DNA of 64,000 nt, taken from positions 63,627-127,626 of the forward strand of contig NZ_JAMGSL010000008.1 of NCBI RefSeq assembly GCF_025195125.1, given 5' to 3'. A model generated the notes under the pieces. The model was not told the origin of the DNA, ran no database searches, and was given only the letters and a program-made list of their open reading frames with translations. The position numbers and the translations under genes were made by a program. Positions 49,701-57,478 of the stretch are shown here, in pieces; positions within the stretch are counted from its first letter, which is position 1; the number at the start of each line of letters is the position of its first letter. The stretch is from Streptomyces sp. Je 1-79. GTDB lineage: Bacteria > Actinomycetota > Actinomycetes > Streptomycetales > Streptomycetaceae.

Positions 49701-50441
49701 TCAGCCGAGCAGGTGGCCTCCGCCGTCGACGAGCAGCACCTCGCCGGTGATGTACGAGGCGTTCGTGAGGTCGAAGACGGCCCCGGCGATGTCCTCGGGC
49801 CGCCCCACCCGGCGCAGCGGGACCGCGCCCGCCACATGGGCCTTGGCCTCGTCCGCGCCCTCCACCCCGTCGAACCACGGGGTGTCGACGAAGCCCGGTG
49901 CGACCGCGTTGACCCGGACGTCCGGGCCGAGGGTCTTGGCGAGCAGCTTCGTCATGTGGTTGACGGCGGCCTTCGAGACGGCGTACGGGATGGAGCTGCC
50001 GCCGGGGCGGACGCCGGCCTGCGAGGAGATGTTCACGACGCAGCCCGCTCCGTGCGCGCGCAGGTGCGGGACCGCGGCGGTGACGGTCTGCCAGACCCCG
50101 ATGACGTTGACGTCGTAGAGATGACGCCAGACGTCGGGCGAGGCCGCGTCGAGGTCGTCGTGGGGGATGAACCGGATGGTGCCTGCGCAGTTGACGAGGA
50201 TGTCCAGGCGTCCGTACGCCTCCACGGCGGCGGCGACCAGGGCTGCCGCCTGGGCCTCGTCGGAGACGTCGGCCCTGACGTAGACGGCGTCCGGCAGTTC
50301 GGCGGCGAGCGCCTCGCCCGCCTCCACCGAGCGCGCCGAGTTGACGACGACCCGGATCCCGGCGGCGGCGAGCCGGCGGGCGACGGCGGCGCCGATGCCC
50401 GAGGACGAGCCGGTGACCAGGGCGACACGTTGTTCGCTCAT
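49701..50441 (-). CDS. Short-chain dehydrogenase/reductase
   Basis: This 246-residue classical SDR has the cofactor loop TGSSSGIG (residues 10-17), NCAGT in the middle, the catalytic Ser of VVNISSQAG and the YAVSK Tyr/Lys pair, and a C-terminal ITGEVLLVDGGGHLL ending. It would use NAD(P)(H) with an alcohol or ketone; the family is too broad to name a substrate. The ATG at 50441 follows GGAGAGAG. It diverges from the dapA-like gene with about 130 bases between starts, which must carry both promoters. Confidence 0.9.
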   Translation of the reverse strand: MSEQRVALVTGSSSGIGAAVARRLAAAGIRVVVNSARSVEAGEALAAELPDAVYVRADVSDEAQAAALVAAAVEAYGRLDILVNCAGTIRFIPHDDLDAASPDVWRHLYDVNVIGVWQTVTAAVPHLRAHGAGCVVNISSQAGVRPGGSSIPYAVSKAAVNHMTKLLAKTLGPDVRVNAVAPGFVDTPWFDGVEGADEAKAHVAGAVPLRRVGRPEDIAGAVFDLTNASYITGEVLLVDGGGHLLG

Positions 50442-50571
50442 GCTGTTCTCTCTCCATGTCCTCCTGTCGCGCAGGGAGATCATGCCAGAGACCACTCTTC
50501 AGGGTTGCTTACCCCTCACCCGAAGCAGAACTAAGTGGACCTTCACGGTCGAGTCCGCGCAGACTTCCCGG

Positions 50572-51450
50572 ATGAGTACTGAACGCCCCTTCGGCCGAGC
50601 GCTCTGCGCGATGATCACCCCGTTCACCGCCGCCGGCGAGCTGGATCTCGACATCGCCCGCGAGCACGCCGCCCACCTGGTCTCCGAGGGCTGCGACGGG
50701 CTCGTCCTCAACGGCACCACCGGTGAGTCACCGACCACGACGGACGCCGAGAAGGCGGCCCTGATCGAGGCGGTCCGCGAGGCCGTCGGGCCCGGCCCCG
50801 CCGTCCTCGCGGGCGTGGGCACCTCCGACACCCGCCATACGGCCGAGCTGGCGCGCCAGGCCGAGAAGGCGGGCGCGGACGGGCTCCTGGTCGTCACCCC
50901 GTACTACAGCCGCCCTCCGCAGGACGCCGTCGAGGCGCACTTCCGCAAGGTCGCCGACGCGACCGGTCTGCCGGTGATGCTGTACGACATCCCCGGCCGC
51001 ACCGGCACCCGGATCGAGCCGGAGACGATGATGCGGCTCGCCGGCCACCCGAGGATCGTCGCCGTCAAGGACTGCGCCTACGACCTGCTCGGCTCGGCCA
51101 AGGTGATCGCCCGCACCTCGCTCGCGTACTACTCCGGCTGCGAGGAGCTGAACCTCCCGCTGTACGCGGTGGGCGGCGCCGGCTTCGTCAGCACGGTGGC
51201 CAACGTGGCGCCCCGTCAGATGCGGGCCGTGCTCGACGCCTTCGACCGGGGCGACACGGCCGGCGCCGCCCGGCTCAACGCGCTCACGCTGCCGCTGGCC
51301 GAGCTGATGATGGCCTCCGGTCTGCCGGGCACGGTGACGGCCAAGGCGCTCCTCGGCGACTTCGTCCGGGAACCGCTGCAGCCCGCCGACCTGGAGACGG
51401 TCGACGGGCTGCGGGCGGCGTACGAGGATCTGGTTCAGTCGAACACGTAG
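50572..51450 (+). CDS. dapA: 4-hydroxy-tetrahydrodipicolinate synthase-like (DapA)
   Basis: This 292-residue DHDPS-family protein condenses pyruvate with L-aspartate-4-semialdehyde on the path to lysine and meso-diaminopimelate. It has NGTTGESPTTTDAEK, YYSRPPQ (the GTTGE and YY motifs), YDIPGRTGTRI with the Arg that binds the semialdehyde carboxylate, and the Schiff-base lysine in AVKDCAYD. Streptomycetes usually have more than one dapA; this one may be the biosynthetic copy, since dapD follows. ATG 50572 has no ribosome site. An upstream in-frame ATG at 50482 would add 30 residues with poor codons (TTA, AGA, ACT) and is rejected. It overlaps the next gene's stop by 16 bases. Confidence 0.88.
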   Translation: MSTERPFGRALCAMITPFTAAGELDLDIAREHAAHLVSEGCDGLVLNGTTGESPTTTDAEKAALIEAVREAVGPGPAVLAGVGTSDTRHTAELARQAEKAGADGLLVVTPYYSRPPQDAVEAHFRKVADATGLPVMLYDIPGRTGTRIEPETMMRLAGHPRIVAVKDCAYDLLGSAKVIARTSLAYYSGCEELNLPLYAVGGAGFVSTVANVAPRQMRAVLDAFDRGDTAGAARLNALTLPLAELMMASGLPGTVTAKALLGDFVREPLQPADLETVDGLRAAYEDLVQSNT

Positions 51451-51653
51451 GTGGTGCCGAAGAGCGCCGCGTGCTCGAGGACGTCCTCCAGCGGGTCGTC
51501 GATCTGCCCCGTGTGAAGGGTGAGGCTGGGACCGTTCGAGACGTACGGACCGTTGTACGTCCGTGAGTGCGTCTCGTCCGCGGAGGCGGCCGCGGCCGGC
51601 AGGAGCACCGCCGCCACGGTCATCGCTCCCACGATGATGGGCCTCGTCCTCAT
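51435..51653 (-). CDS. Small secreted protein
   Basis: This 72-residue protein has a Sec signal peptide (RTRPIIVGAMTVAAVLLPAA, AAASA cleavage site) and a short mature part of about 45 residues (DETHSRTYNGPYVSNGPSLT, DPLEDVLEHAALFGTTYVFD). There are no cysteines, so it is likely an unstructured or assembled secreted peptide. No family is recognised. ATG 51653 has GAGGAG before it. Its 3' end overlaps the dapA 3' end by 16 bases on the opposite strand, an unusual arrangement. A GTGTGAC...GTCACAC dyad about 27-60 bases upstream may be part of its promoter or the dapD terminator. Confidence 0.72.
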   Translation of the reverse strand: MRTRPIIVGAMTVAAVLLPAAAASADETHSRTYNGPYVSNGPSLTLHTGQIDDPLEDVLEHAALFGTTYVFD

Positions 51654-51729
51654 GTCGACTCCTCGCCTTGTCTGTTCGTGTGACTCAACGTCGTACTGAC
51701 AACGCAGCGTCACACGGGCAGGTCACGGC

Positions 51730-52713
51730 TCAGTTGTGGCTGTGGAGGATCTCGTTGAGTCCGCCCCACACCGCGTTGTTCGGGCGGGCCTCGACGGCGC
51801 CGGTCACCGAGTTGCGGCGGAAGAGGATGTTGTCGCCGCCGGAGAGGTCACGGGCCTTGACGATCTCGCCGTCGGGCATGGTGACGCGGGTACCGGCGGT
51901 GACGTACAGACCGGCCTCGACGACGCACTCGTCGCCGAGCGCGATGCCGACGCCCGCCTCGGCGCCGATCAGGCAGCGCTCGCCGATGGAGATGACGACG
52001 TTGCCGCCGCCGGAGAGGGTGCCCATCGTGGAGGCGCCGCCGCCGATGTCGGAGCCGTCGCCGACGACGACGCCCGCGGAGATGCGGCCCTCGACCATCG
52101 AGGTGCCGAGGGTGCCGGCGTTGAAGTTGACGAAGCCCTCGTGCATGACGGTGGTGCCGGCGGCGAGGTGCGCGCCGAGGCGGACCCGGTCGGCGTCGGC
52201 GATCCGGACACCGGCGGGGACGACGTAGTCGGTCATCCGCGGGAACTTGTCGATCGAGGTCACCTGGAGGTGCAGGCCCTCGGCGCGCGCGTTGAGGCGG
52301 ACCTTCTCGATGTCGTCGACGGCGACGGGGCCGAGCGAGGTCCAGGCGACGTTGGCGAGCAGGCCGAAGAGGCCGTCGAGGCTCTGGCCGTGCGGCTTGA
52401 CCAGCCGGTGGCTGAGCAGGTGCAGACGCAGGTACGCGTCGTGCGCGTCGAGCGGCTTGTCGTCGAGCGAGGAGATGACGGTGCGGACGGCGACCACCTC
52501 GACGCCACGGCGGGCGTCCACGCCGAGGGCCTTGGCGGCGCCCTCACCGAGGGCGTTGACGGCGGCGTCGGGGGTGAGCCGCTCGGTTCCGGCGGGCCCG
52601 GGCGCGTCGGTCAGCTCGGGGGCGGGGAACCAGGTGTCGAGAACGGTGCCGTCACCGGCGATGGTGGCGAGGCCGGCGGCGACGGCGCCGGTGGTGCGAG
52701 GAGCAGTGGTCAT
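51730..52713 (-). CDS. dapD: Tetrahydrodipicolinate N-succinyltransferase DapD
   Basis: DapD uses succinyl-CoA to open tetrahydrodipicolinate in the succinylase branch of lysine/diaminopimelate synthesis. The 327-residue length and blocks match the actinobacterial type (Rv1201c-like): [11 protein letters not shown] at the start, then the left-handed beta-helix of hexapeptide repeats ([79 protein letters not shown]) and a C-terminal [20 protein letters not shown]. It is a single gene here; the dapA-like gene lies just downstream on the other strand. It starts at ATG 52713 with an AGGTTCTCC segment upstream but no strong ribosome site. Confidence 0.95.
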   Translation of the reverse strand: MTTAPRTTGAVAAGLATIAGDGTVLDTWFPAPELTDAPGPAGTERLTPDAAVNALGEGAAKALGVDARRGVEVVAVRTVISSLDDKPLDAHDAYLRLHLLSHRLVKPHGQSLDGLFGLLANVAWTSLGPVAVDDIEKVRLNARAEGLHLQVTSIDKFPRMTDYVVPAGVRIADADRVRLGAHLAAGTTVMHEGFVNFNAGTLGTSMVEGRISAGVVVGDGSDIGGGASTMGTLSGGGNVVISIGERCLIGAEAGVGIALGDECVVEAGLYVTAGTRVTMPDGEIVKARDLSGGDNILFRRNSVTGAVEARPNNAVWGGLNEILHSHN

Positions 52714-52937
52714 GCGGAGAACCTAACGTTCGAGGCGGCGCCCGGGCCAACCGGTCTCATGTCGCGGTACCCCTCCCGGCGGATCCGCCGACAACGACCG
52801 CGGCGCCTTGGCGGATCGACCGGAGCCGGGCACTCCGCCCGACGACCGACCGCCCTGCGGGCCCGACCGCCCGCGCCGGCATGCCGGGCGATGGCGTACG
52901 AGCACCGCCCGGCGGAGCCCCTGCCGGGCCGGAGGGC

Positions 52938-52960
52938 GGCCCCCGGTGGTTCCCGGGGCC
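52938..52960 (-). terminator. Possible terminator of the SMR/TetR operon
   Basis: Arms GGCCCCCGG / CCCGGGGCC with a 5-base loop and one mismatch, 11 bases past the TetR stop on the minus strand. The rest of 52714-52937 is GC-rich with no gene. Confidence 0.5.
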
Positions 52961-52970
52961 CCGCCCCCCG

Positions 52971-53525
52971 TCACGGGCGGGCCGCCAGGAGCCGCGTCAG
53001 CACCTCGCGGGCGTACTCCTCGTCGTACTCCGCGTCCGTCAGCAGCACCTGCAGACAGATGCCGTCCATGAGCGCCACGAGCGCGCGGGCGGTGACGGGG
53101 TCGGTGTGGCGCGCGAGCGCCGTGGCGACCGCCTCCGTCCACTCCGCCGCGACGGGGCGCAGGGCCGGCCGGCGCAGCGCGCCCAGGTAGAGCTCGTACT
53201 CCAGCTCCACCCCGCTCCGCGCGCCGCCGACCCACTCCCCCGTCAGCCGGGCGAGGACCGCGGCGAGGTCGACGCCGTCGCCTTCGAGCGCCGGGCTCTC
53301 GCGCAGCTCCCGGCCGAAGCCCTCGTTGGCCTGGCGCAGCGCGGCGACGAGCAGTTCGTCGAGGGAGGCGAAGTGGTAGGTGGTGGAGCCGAGCGGCACG
53401 TCCGCCTCGGCGGCGACCGTCCGGTGGCTCAGTCCGGCGATGCCCCGGGCGCCGACCACGCGCAGCGCGGCGTCGACGATCCGCTGCCGTCGCTCGGGGT
53501 CGTGGCGGCGCGGACGGGCCGCCAT
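52971..53525 (-). CDS. TetR-family transcriptional regulator
   Basis: This 184-residue regulator has the N-terminal HTH of the TetR family (RIVDAALRVVGARGIAGLSH, RTVAAEADVPLGSTTYHFAS) and a helical ligand-binding part ending with VLTRLLAARP. Its start codon overlaps the stop of the SMR gene (TGATG), so it is translated with the pump and probably controls it. The palindrome in front of the SMR gene is its likely operator; an efflux substrate would be the inducer. Confidence 0.92.
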   Translation of the reverse strand: MAARPRRHDPERRQRIVDAALRVVGARGIAGLSHRTVAAEADVPLGSTTYHFASLDELLVAALRQANEGFGRELRESPALEGDGVDLAAVLARLTGEWVGGARSGVELEYELYLGALRRPALRPVAAEWTEAVATALARHTDPVTARALVALMDGICLQVLLTDAEYDEEYAREVLTRLLAARP

Positions 53526-53845
53526 CAGTGCGCTCCCCCCATGTTGAGCACGAGGACGCCCGCGATGATCAGGAGGACCCCCGCGACCTTGGCGACGCTG
53601 AGGGTCTCGTTCATGAAGAGGATGCCGATGACGGCGACGGCGGCGGTGCCGGCACCGGACCAGATCGCGTAGGCGGTGCCGACCTGGAGGGTCTTCAGCG
53701 CCTGGGCGAGCAGCGCGAAGGCGATCACATAGCCCGTGCCGGTGACGACCGAGGGCCAGAGCCTGGAGAAGCCGTCGCTGTACTTCATCGAGACCGTCGC
53801 GACGATCTCCGCGGTGATGGCTCCCGCCAGCAGTCCGTATCCCAT
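53525..53845 (-). CDS. SMR-family efflux protein (EmrE/SugE-like)
   Basis: This 106-residue protein has four hydrophobic helices (LLAGAITAEIVATVSMKYSD, FALLAQALKTLQVGTAYAIW, GTAAVAVIGILFMNETLSVA, AGVLLIIAGVLVLNM). It carries the SMR catalytic glutamate in the first helix (AEIVATVSMK), the YAIW-SG motif and LFMNE. Such proteins export lipophilic cations or guanidinium; the class is not resolved by sequence alone. ATG 53845 is immediately downstream of a nested palindrome and the stop overlaps the tetR start. Confidence 0.92.
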   Translation of the reverse strand: MGYGLLAGAITAEIVATVSMKYSDGFSRLWPSVVTGTGYVIAFALLAQALKTLQVGTAYAIWSGAGTAAVAVIGILFMNETLSVAKVAGVLLIIAGVLVLNMGGAH

Positions 53846-53883
53846 GCGTACGAGGGTACACAACGATGTGTACGGGCGTACGC
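53846..53883. promoter_or_regulatory. Nested palindrome upstream of the SMR/TetR operon
   Basis: An inner dyad GTACAC-N6-GTGTAC (53856-53873) sits inside an outer dyad GCGTAC...GTACGC (53846-53851 and 53878-53883), both centred on the same point, abutting the SMR start codon. A good candidate TetR operator, perhaps for two dimers, and it may also affect the divergent membrane-protein gene. Confidence 0.82.
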
Positions 53884-53908
53884 AAAGCCTCCCGATACGG
53901 TGTCCCGC

Positions 53909-54982
53909 ATGACCTATCCCTCGGGGCCGTACGGCTACGGCTACGCTCCCCCACCCCCTCCGCCGAAGCCCGGCGTGATACCCCTGGCGCCGCTGGGTCT
54001 CAGCCAGATCCTGACCGGCGCCTTCGCCACCGTCGGCCGCTACTGGAAGCAGCTGCTCGGCGTGGCCGTGGCCGCCTACGGCGCGGCCCTTCTTCTGATC
54101 GCGGCGGCCTTCGGCATCGCGTACGCGCTGGTCGCGGACCATCTGCCGGGGGTCTTCGACCTGCCGAGCGGCCAGGAACCCAGCTGGGACGACGGCCTCC
54201 CGCTGCTGATCGCGTTCGGCGCGGTCTGGCTGGTCGGGCTGGTCGGGATGCTGGTCGCGAGTGCCGTGGTGTACGCCGCGTGCCCCGTCGTCCTCCAGGA
54301 GGCGGTGCTGGGCAGGCGGACGACCTTCGGAGCCGTCTGGCGCCGATCCTGGTCGCGGATGCCGGCGGTGATCGGCACGGTCTTCCTGACGTCGCTGATC
54401 CTGTTCGTACCCGTCGCCCTCTTCGTGCTGGCGATGATCGGCTTCGTGGTCGCTCTCGCCACGGCCGCGGCGGACGAGACCACCGGGACGGGAGTGTTCT
54501 CGCCCGGCGTGGCCGTCCTCGCCTTCCTTCTCGCCCTGGCCGCCATGCCCCTGGCCACCTGGATCTGGGTCAAGCTCAGCCTGGCGCCGTCGGCGGCGGT
54601 GTTCGAGGGGCAGGGCGCGATGGCCTCCATGCGGCGCTCGAACGAGCTGGTACGCGGCTCCTGGTGGCGGATCTTCGGCGCGCTGCTGGTCGCGGGCATC
54701 ATGGCCGGCGTGGCGAACTGGTTGATCCAGCAGGTCTTCGGCCTGCTGGTCACGACCCCCTTCTCCTTCGCCGAATCGAGCGGTTACGAGACCGGGAGCG
54801 AGGTCCTGATCGCGCTCGTGCCGGTCGTGGTGCTCCTGCTCCTCGGGGGGATGGTGGCGCAGGCCTTCTGTTCGGTCTTCCCGCCCCTGGTCACCGGCCT
54901 GGTCTACGTCGACCAGCGCATCCGCAAGGAGAACCTGGCCCCCGCCCTCGCACAGGCGGCGGGGACTCCGTTCAGTCCGTGA
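53909..54982 (+). CDS. Membrane protein with Pro/Tyr-rich N-terminus (DUF7544/GP_PDE_M-like)
   Basis: This 357-residue protein begins with a cytoplasmic Pro/Tyr/Gly tail (YPSGPYGYGYAPPPPPPKP) and has about six to seven transmembrane helices, e.g. LLGVAVAAYGAALLLIAAAF, LPLLIAFGAVWLVGLVGMLV, FVLAMIGFVVALATAA, GALLVAGIMAGVANWLIQQV. It resembles actinobacterial membrane proteins with a glycerophosphoryl-diester-phosphodiesterase membrane domain (GP_PDE_M type), but no enzyme domain follows. The conserved AAVFEGQGAMASMRRSNELV-RGSWWRIFG segment is a hallmark of that group. Function unknown, perhaps membrane organisation. The 3' end overlaps the VOC gene end by 11 bases. Confidence 0.82.
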   Translation: MTYPSGPYGYGYAPPPPPPKPGVIPLAPLGLSQILTGAFATVGRYWKQLLGVAVAAYGAALLLIAAAFGIAYALVADHLPGVFDLPSGQEPSWDDGLPLLIAFGAVWLVGLVGMLVASAVVYAACPVVLQEAVLGRRTTFGAVWRRSWSRMPAVIGTVFLTSLILFVPVALFVLAMIGFVVALATAAADETTGTGVFSPGVAVLAFLLALAAMPLATWIWVKLSLAPSAAVFEGQGAMASMRRSNELVRGSWWRIFGALLVAGIMAGVANWLIQQVFGLLVTTPFSFAESSGYETGSEVLIALVPVVVLLLLGGMVAQAFCSVFPPLVTGLVYVDQRIRKENLAPALAQAAGTPFSP

Positions 54983-55337
54983 GCGACCGCTTCGGGCGCA
55001 GCACGCAGAACTCGTTGCCCTCGGGGTCGAGGAGCACGACCCAGGTCGCGTCCTCACCCTGACCGACGTCGGCGCGCCGGGCGCCGAGGGCGAGGATCCT
55101 CTCGACCTCCGCATCCCGGTCGTCGGGCGTCAGGTCGATGTGCAGCCGGTTCTTGACGGTCTTGGCCTCGGGCACGGGAACGAAGCACATCCCCGGCAGG
55201 GCGTGGGCGTCGGCACCGATGACGATCTCGTCCTCGGCCTCGAAGACGATCTGCCAGTCCAGCACCCGCGACCAGAAGCGCGCCTGGGCGGGCAGATCGT
55301 GGGCGTCGACGAGGATCTGGTACATGCGAACGGCCAT
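54972..55337 (-). CDS. VOC/glyoxalase-like protein
   Basis: This 121-residue protein has the vicinal-oxygen-chelate fold pattern in two halves: MYQILVDAHDLPAQARFWSR and EIVIGADAHALPGMCFVPVP first, then NRLHIDLTPDDRDAEVERIL and WVVLLDPEGNEFCVLRPK. VOC proteins include glyoxalases and antibiotic-binding proteins; no metal set is certain here. The ATG at 55337 is paired in a 20-bp hairpin with its GGAGGGC, which is only one base from it; ATG at 55325 is the other choice. It is separated from the suf operon only by that hairpin. Confidence 0.82.
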   Translation of the reverse strand: MAVRMYQILVDAHDLPAQARFWSRVLDWQIVFEAEDEIVIGADAHALPGMCFVPVPEAKTVKNRLHIDLTPDDRDAEVERILALGARRADVGQGEDATWVVLLDPEGNEFCVLRPKRSLTD

Positions 55338-55371
55338 GCCCTCCAGTCTGCCTGGAGGGCATGGCCGTTCG
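55327..55371. terminator. 20-bp perfect inverted repeat over the VOC gene start
   Basis: Two 20-bp perfect arms (starting CGAACGGCCATGCCC) with a 5-base loop. It lies 33 bases downstream of the last suf gene, so it should end the suf transcript, yet it also contains the ATG and ribosome site of the VOC gene in its left arm. Transcripts that read through would have that start locked in a stem. Confidence 0.85.
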
Positions 55372-55403
55372 TGTGAGGAAAACGGTCGGACGTCGGAAAC
55401 GGA

Positions 55404-55742
55404 TCAGACGTTGAACCCGAGCGCGCGCAGCTGCTCGCGGCCGTCGTCCGTGATCTTGTCCGGACCCCACGGCGGCATCCAGACCCAGTTGATCTTCAGC
55501 TCGTTGACGATGCCGTCGGTGGCGGCCTTCGCCTGGTCCTCGATCACATCGGTCAGCGGACAGGCCGCCGACGTCAGGGTCATGTCCAGCGTCGCGATGT
55601 TCGACTCGTCGATGTGGATGCCGTAGATCAGGCCCAGGTTGACGACGTCGATGCCCAGCTCGGGGTCGACGACGTCGTACAGCGCCTCACGGACTTCTTC
55701 CTCGGAGGCCGGCTTCATCGTGGCCTCGGCGTTCTCGGTCAT
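55404..55742 (-). CDS. sufT: SufT-like DUF59 Fe-S assembly protein
   Basis: This 112-residue MIP18/DUF59-family protein helps Fe-S cluster maturation and delivery. Characteristic are the N-terminal VREALYDVVDPELGIDVVNL, GLIYGI and the conserved cysteine in TLTSAACPLTDVIEDQ. In actinobacteria it is the last gene of the suf operon, as here. Its start overlaps the sufU stop (ATGA). It ends 33 bases before the long hairpin. Confidence 0.92.
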   Translation of the reverse strand: MTENAEATMKPASEEEVREALYDVVDPELGIDVVNLGLIYGIHIDESNIATLDMTLTSAACPLTDVIEDQAKAATDGIVNELKINWVWMPPWGPDKITDDGREQLRALGFNV

Positions 55743-56200
55743 GCCGACTTCCTCTCCGCGTCGCCCAGCGCCTGGGCCGTCGCGTCCTTCCACGCCATCC
55801 AGCTGAGCAGCGCGCACTTCACCCGGGCCGGGTACTTGGAGACACCCGCGAACGCGACCGCGTCCTCCAGGATCTCCTCCATCGCGTCGTCCGGCTCGAT
55901 CTGGCCCTTGGACTGCATCAGCTCCAGGAACGTGCCCTGGATCTTCTGCGCCTCGGCCAGCTCCTTGCCGACGAGCAGCTCGTTCAGGACCGAGGCCGAA
56001 GCCTGGCTGATCGAGCAGCCCTGACCCTCGTAACTGACGTCCTCGATCCGCGAGCCGTCGTACTTCACCCGCAGCGTGATCTCGTCGCCGCACGTCGGGT
56101 TGACGTGGTGCACCTCGGCGTCGCCGTCCCGAAGACCGCGCCCGTGCGGGTGCTTGTAGTGGTCCAGGATGACGTCCTGGTACATCGAATCCAGCTTCAC
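55739..56200 (-). CDS. sufU: SufU Fe-S scaffold / sulfurtransferase
   Basis: This 153-residue protein is of the SufU type (IscU fold, zinc-bound), which takes persulfide sulfur from SufS and passes it to SufBCD. The three cysteines lie in NPTCGDEI, GQGCSISQAS and VKCALLSW, with the conserved Asp of TCGDEI. The SufU-specific insertion between the second and third cysteine is present. GTG start at 56200, nine bases after the sufS stop; its end overlaps sufT. Confidence 0.95.
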   Translation of the reverse strand: MKLDSMYQDVILDHYKHPHGRGLRDGDAEVHHVNPTCGDEITLRVKYDGSRIEDVSYEGQGCSISQASASVLNELLVGKELAEAQKIQGTFLELMQSKGQIEPDDAMEEILEDAVAFAGVSKYPARVKCALLSWMAWKDATAQALGDAERKSA

Positions 56201-56209
56201 GAGGTTCCC

Positions 56210-57478
56210 CTAGCCGAAGAAGTTCCGTACGTGCTCCAGCCCCTCGACCAGCGCGTCGACCTCGCCGGGGGTGGAGTACAGATAGAACGACGCTCGCGTG
56301 GTCGCAGGAATTCCGTACCGCAGGCAGACCGGCCGCGCGCAGTGGTGGCCGACCCGGACCGCGATGCCCTGCTCGTCCAGGACCTGGCCCACGTCGTGCG
56401 GGTGGATGTCGCCGAGCGTGAAGGAGATCGCCGCGCCGCGGTCCTCGGCCGTGGTGGGGCCGATGATCCGCAGGTCCGGCACCTCCTGGAGGCGGCGGAC
56501 GGCGTACTCGGTGATCGCGTGCTCGTGGCGCGCGATGTTCTCCATGCCGATCGCCGACAGGTAGTCCACGGCCGCGCCGAGGCCGACGGCCTGGGCGATC
56601 GGGGGCGTACCCGCCTCGAACTTGTGCGGAGCCGGCGCGTACGTCGAGGAGTGCATCGAGACGGTCTCGATCATCTCGCCGCCGCCGAGGAACGGAGGCA
56701 GGTCCTCCAGGAGCTCCTGCCGTCCCCACAGCACGCCGATGCCGGTCGGACCCACCATCTTGTGGCCGGTGAAGGCCACGAAGTCGGCCTGGAGCGCCTG
56801 CACGTCGAGCACCATGTGCGGGGCCGCCTGCGAGGCGTCGATGCAGACCAGCGCACCGACCTCCTGCGCACGCCGGATGATCGTCTCCACCGGGTTGATC
56901 GTGCCCAGCAGGTTCGAGACCAGCGTGAACGAGACGATCTTGGTCTTCTCGGTGATGACCTCTTCGATGTTCGAGAGGTCGAGACGGCCGTCGTCGGTGA
57001 GGCCGAACCACTTCAGCTTCGCGCCGGTGCGCTGCGAGAGCAGCTGCCACGGCACGATGTTGGAGTGGTGCTCCATCTCCGTGATGGCGATCTCGGTCTC
57101 GTGGTCCACGCGGTAGGGCTCGTCGGCCCAGCCCAGCATGTTGGCCACGAGGTTGAGCGACTCGGAGGCGTTCTTGGTGAAGATCACCTCGTCGCGGCTC
57201 GGCGCGTTGATGAACGCCGCGACCTTGTCACGGGCGCCCTCGTACAGCGCCGTCGCCTCCTCGGCGACCGTGTAGACGCCGCGGTGGACATTGGCGTTGT
57301 GGCGCTCGTAGTAGGTGTTGAGCGCGTCGAGCACCTGGCGCGGCTTCTGCGAGGTCGCCGCGGAGTCCAGGTACACGATCTTCTTGCCGTCGTGGACCAC
57401 GCGATCCAGGAGCGGGAAGTCCTTGCGGATCGCCTCGGTGTCGAGGAGGCCGGAGAGCCCCTGATGGGCAGATGTCAC
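56210..57478 (-). CDS. sufS: Cysteine desulfurase SufS
   Basis: This 422-residue class V PLP enzyme (group II, SufS type) removes sulfur from cysteine and holds it as persulfide. Visible features: YLDSAATSQKPRQVLDAL, KNASESLNLVANML, EMEHHSNIVPWQ, IDASQAAPHMVLDVQ, the Schiff-base Lys240 in TGHKMVGPTGIGVLWG and the persulfide Cys380 in VGHHCARPVCLRYG. The GTG at 57478 overlaps the sufC stop (GTGA). The following gene, SufU, is its natural sulfur acceptor. Confidence 0.96.
   Translation of the reverse strand: MTSAHQGLSGLLDTEAIRKDFPLLDRVVHDGKKIVYLDSAATSQKPRQVLDALNTYYERHNANVHRGVYTVAEEATALYEGARDKVAAFINAPSRDEVIFTKNASESLNLVANMLGWADEPYRVDHETEIAITEMEHHSNIVPWQLLSQRTGAKLKWFGLTDDGRLDLSNIEEVITEKTKIVSFTLVSNLLGTINPVETIIRRAQEVGALVCIDASQAAPHMVLDVQALQADFVAFTGHKMVGPTGIGVLWGRQELLEDLPPFLGGGEMIETVSMHSSTYAPAPHKFEAGTPPIAQAVGLGAAVDYLSAIGMENIARHEHAITEYAVRRLQEVPDLRIIGPTTAEDRGAAISFTLGDIHPHDVGQVLDEQGIAVRVGHHCARPVCLRYGIPATTRASFYLYSTPGEVDALVEGLEHVRNFFG

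Noticed and set aside
50482-50571. Longer N-terminus for the dapA-like gene from ATG 50482
   Set aside because: The extra 30 codons include TTA, AGA, ACT and AGT, atypical for this genome, and show no family similarity; ATG 50572 is where homology starts.
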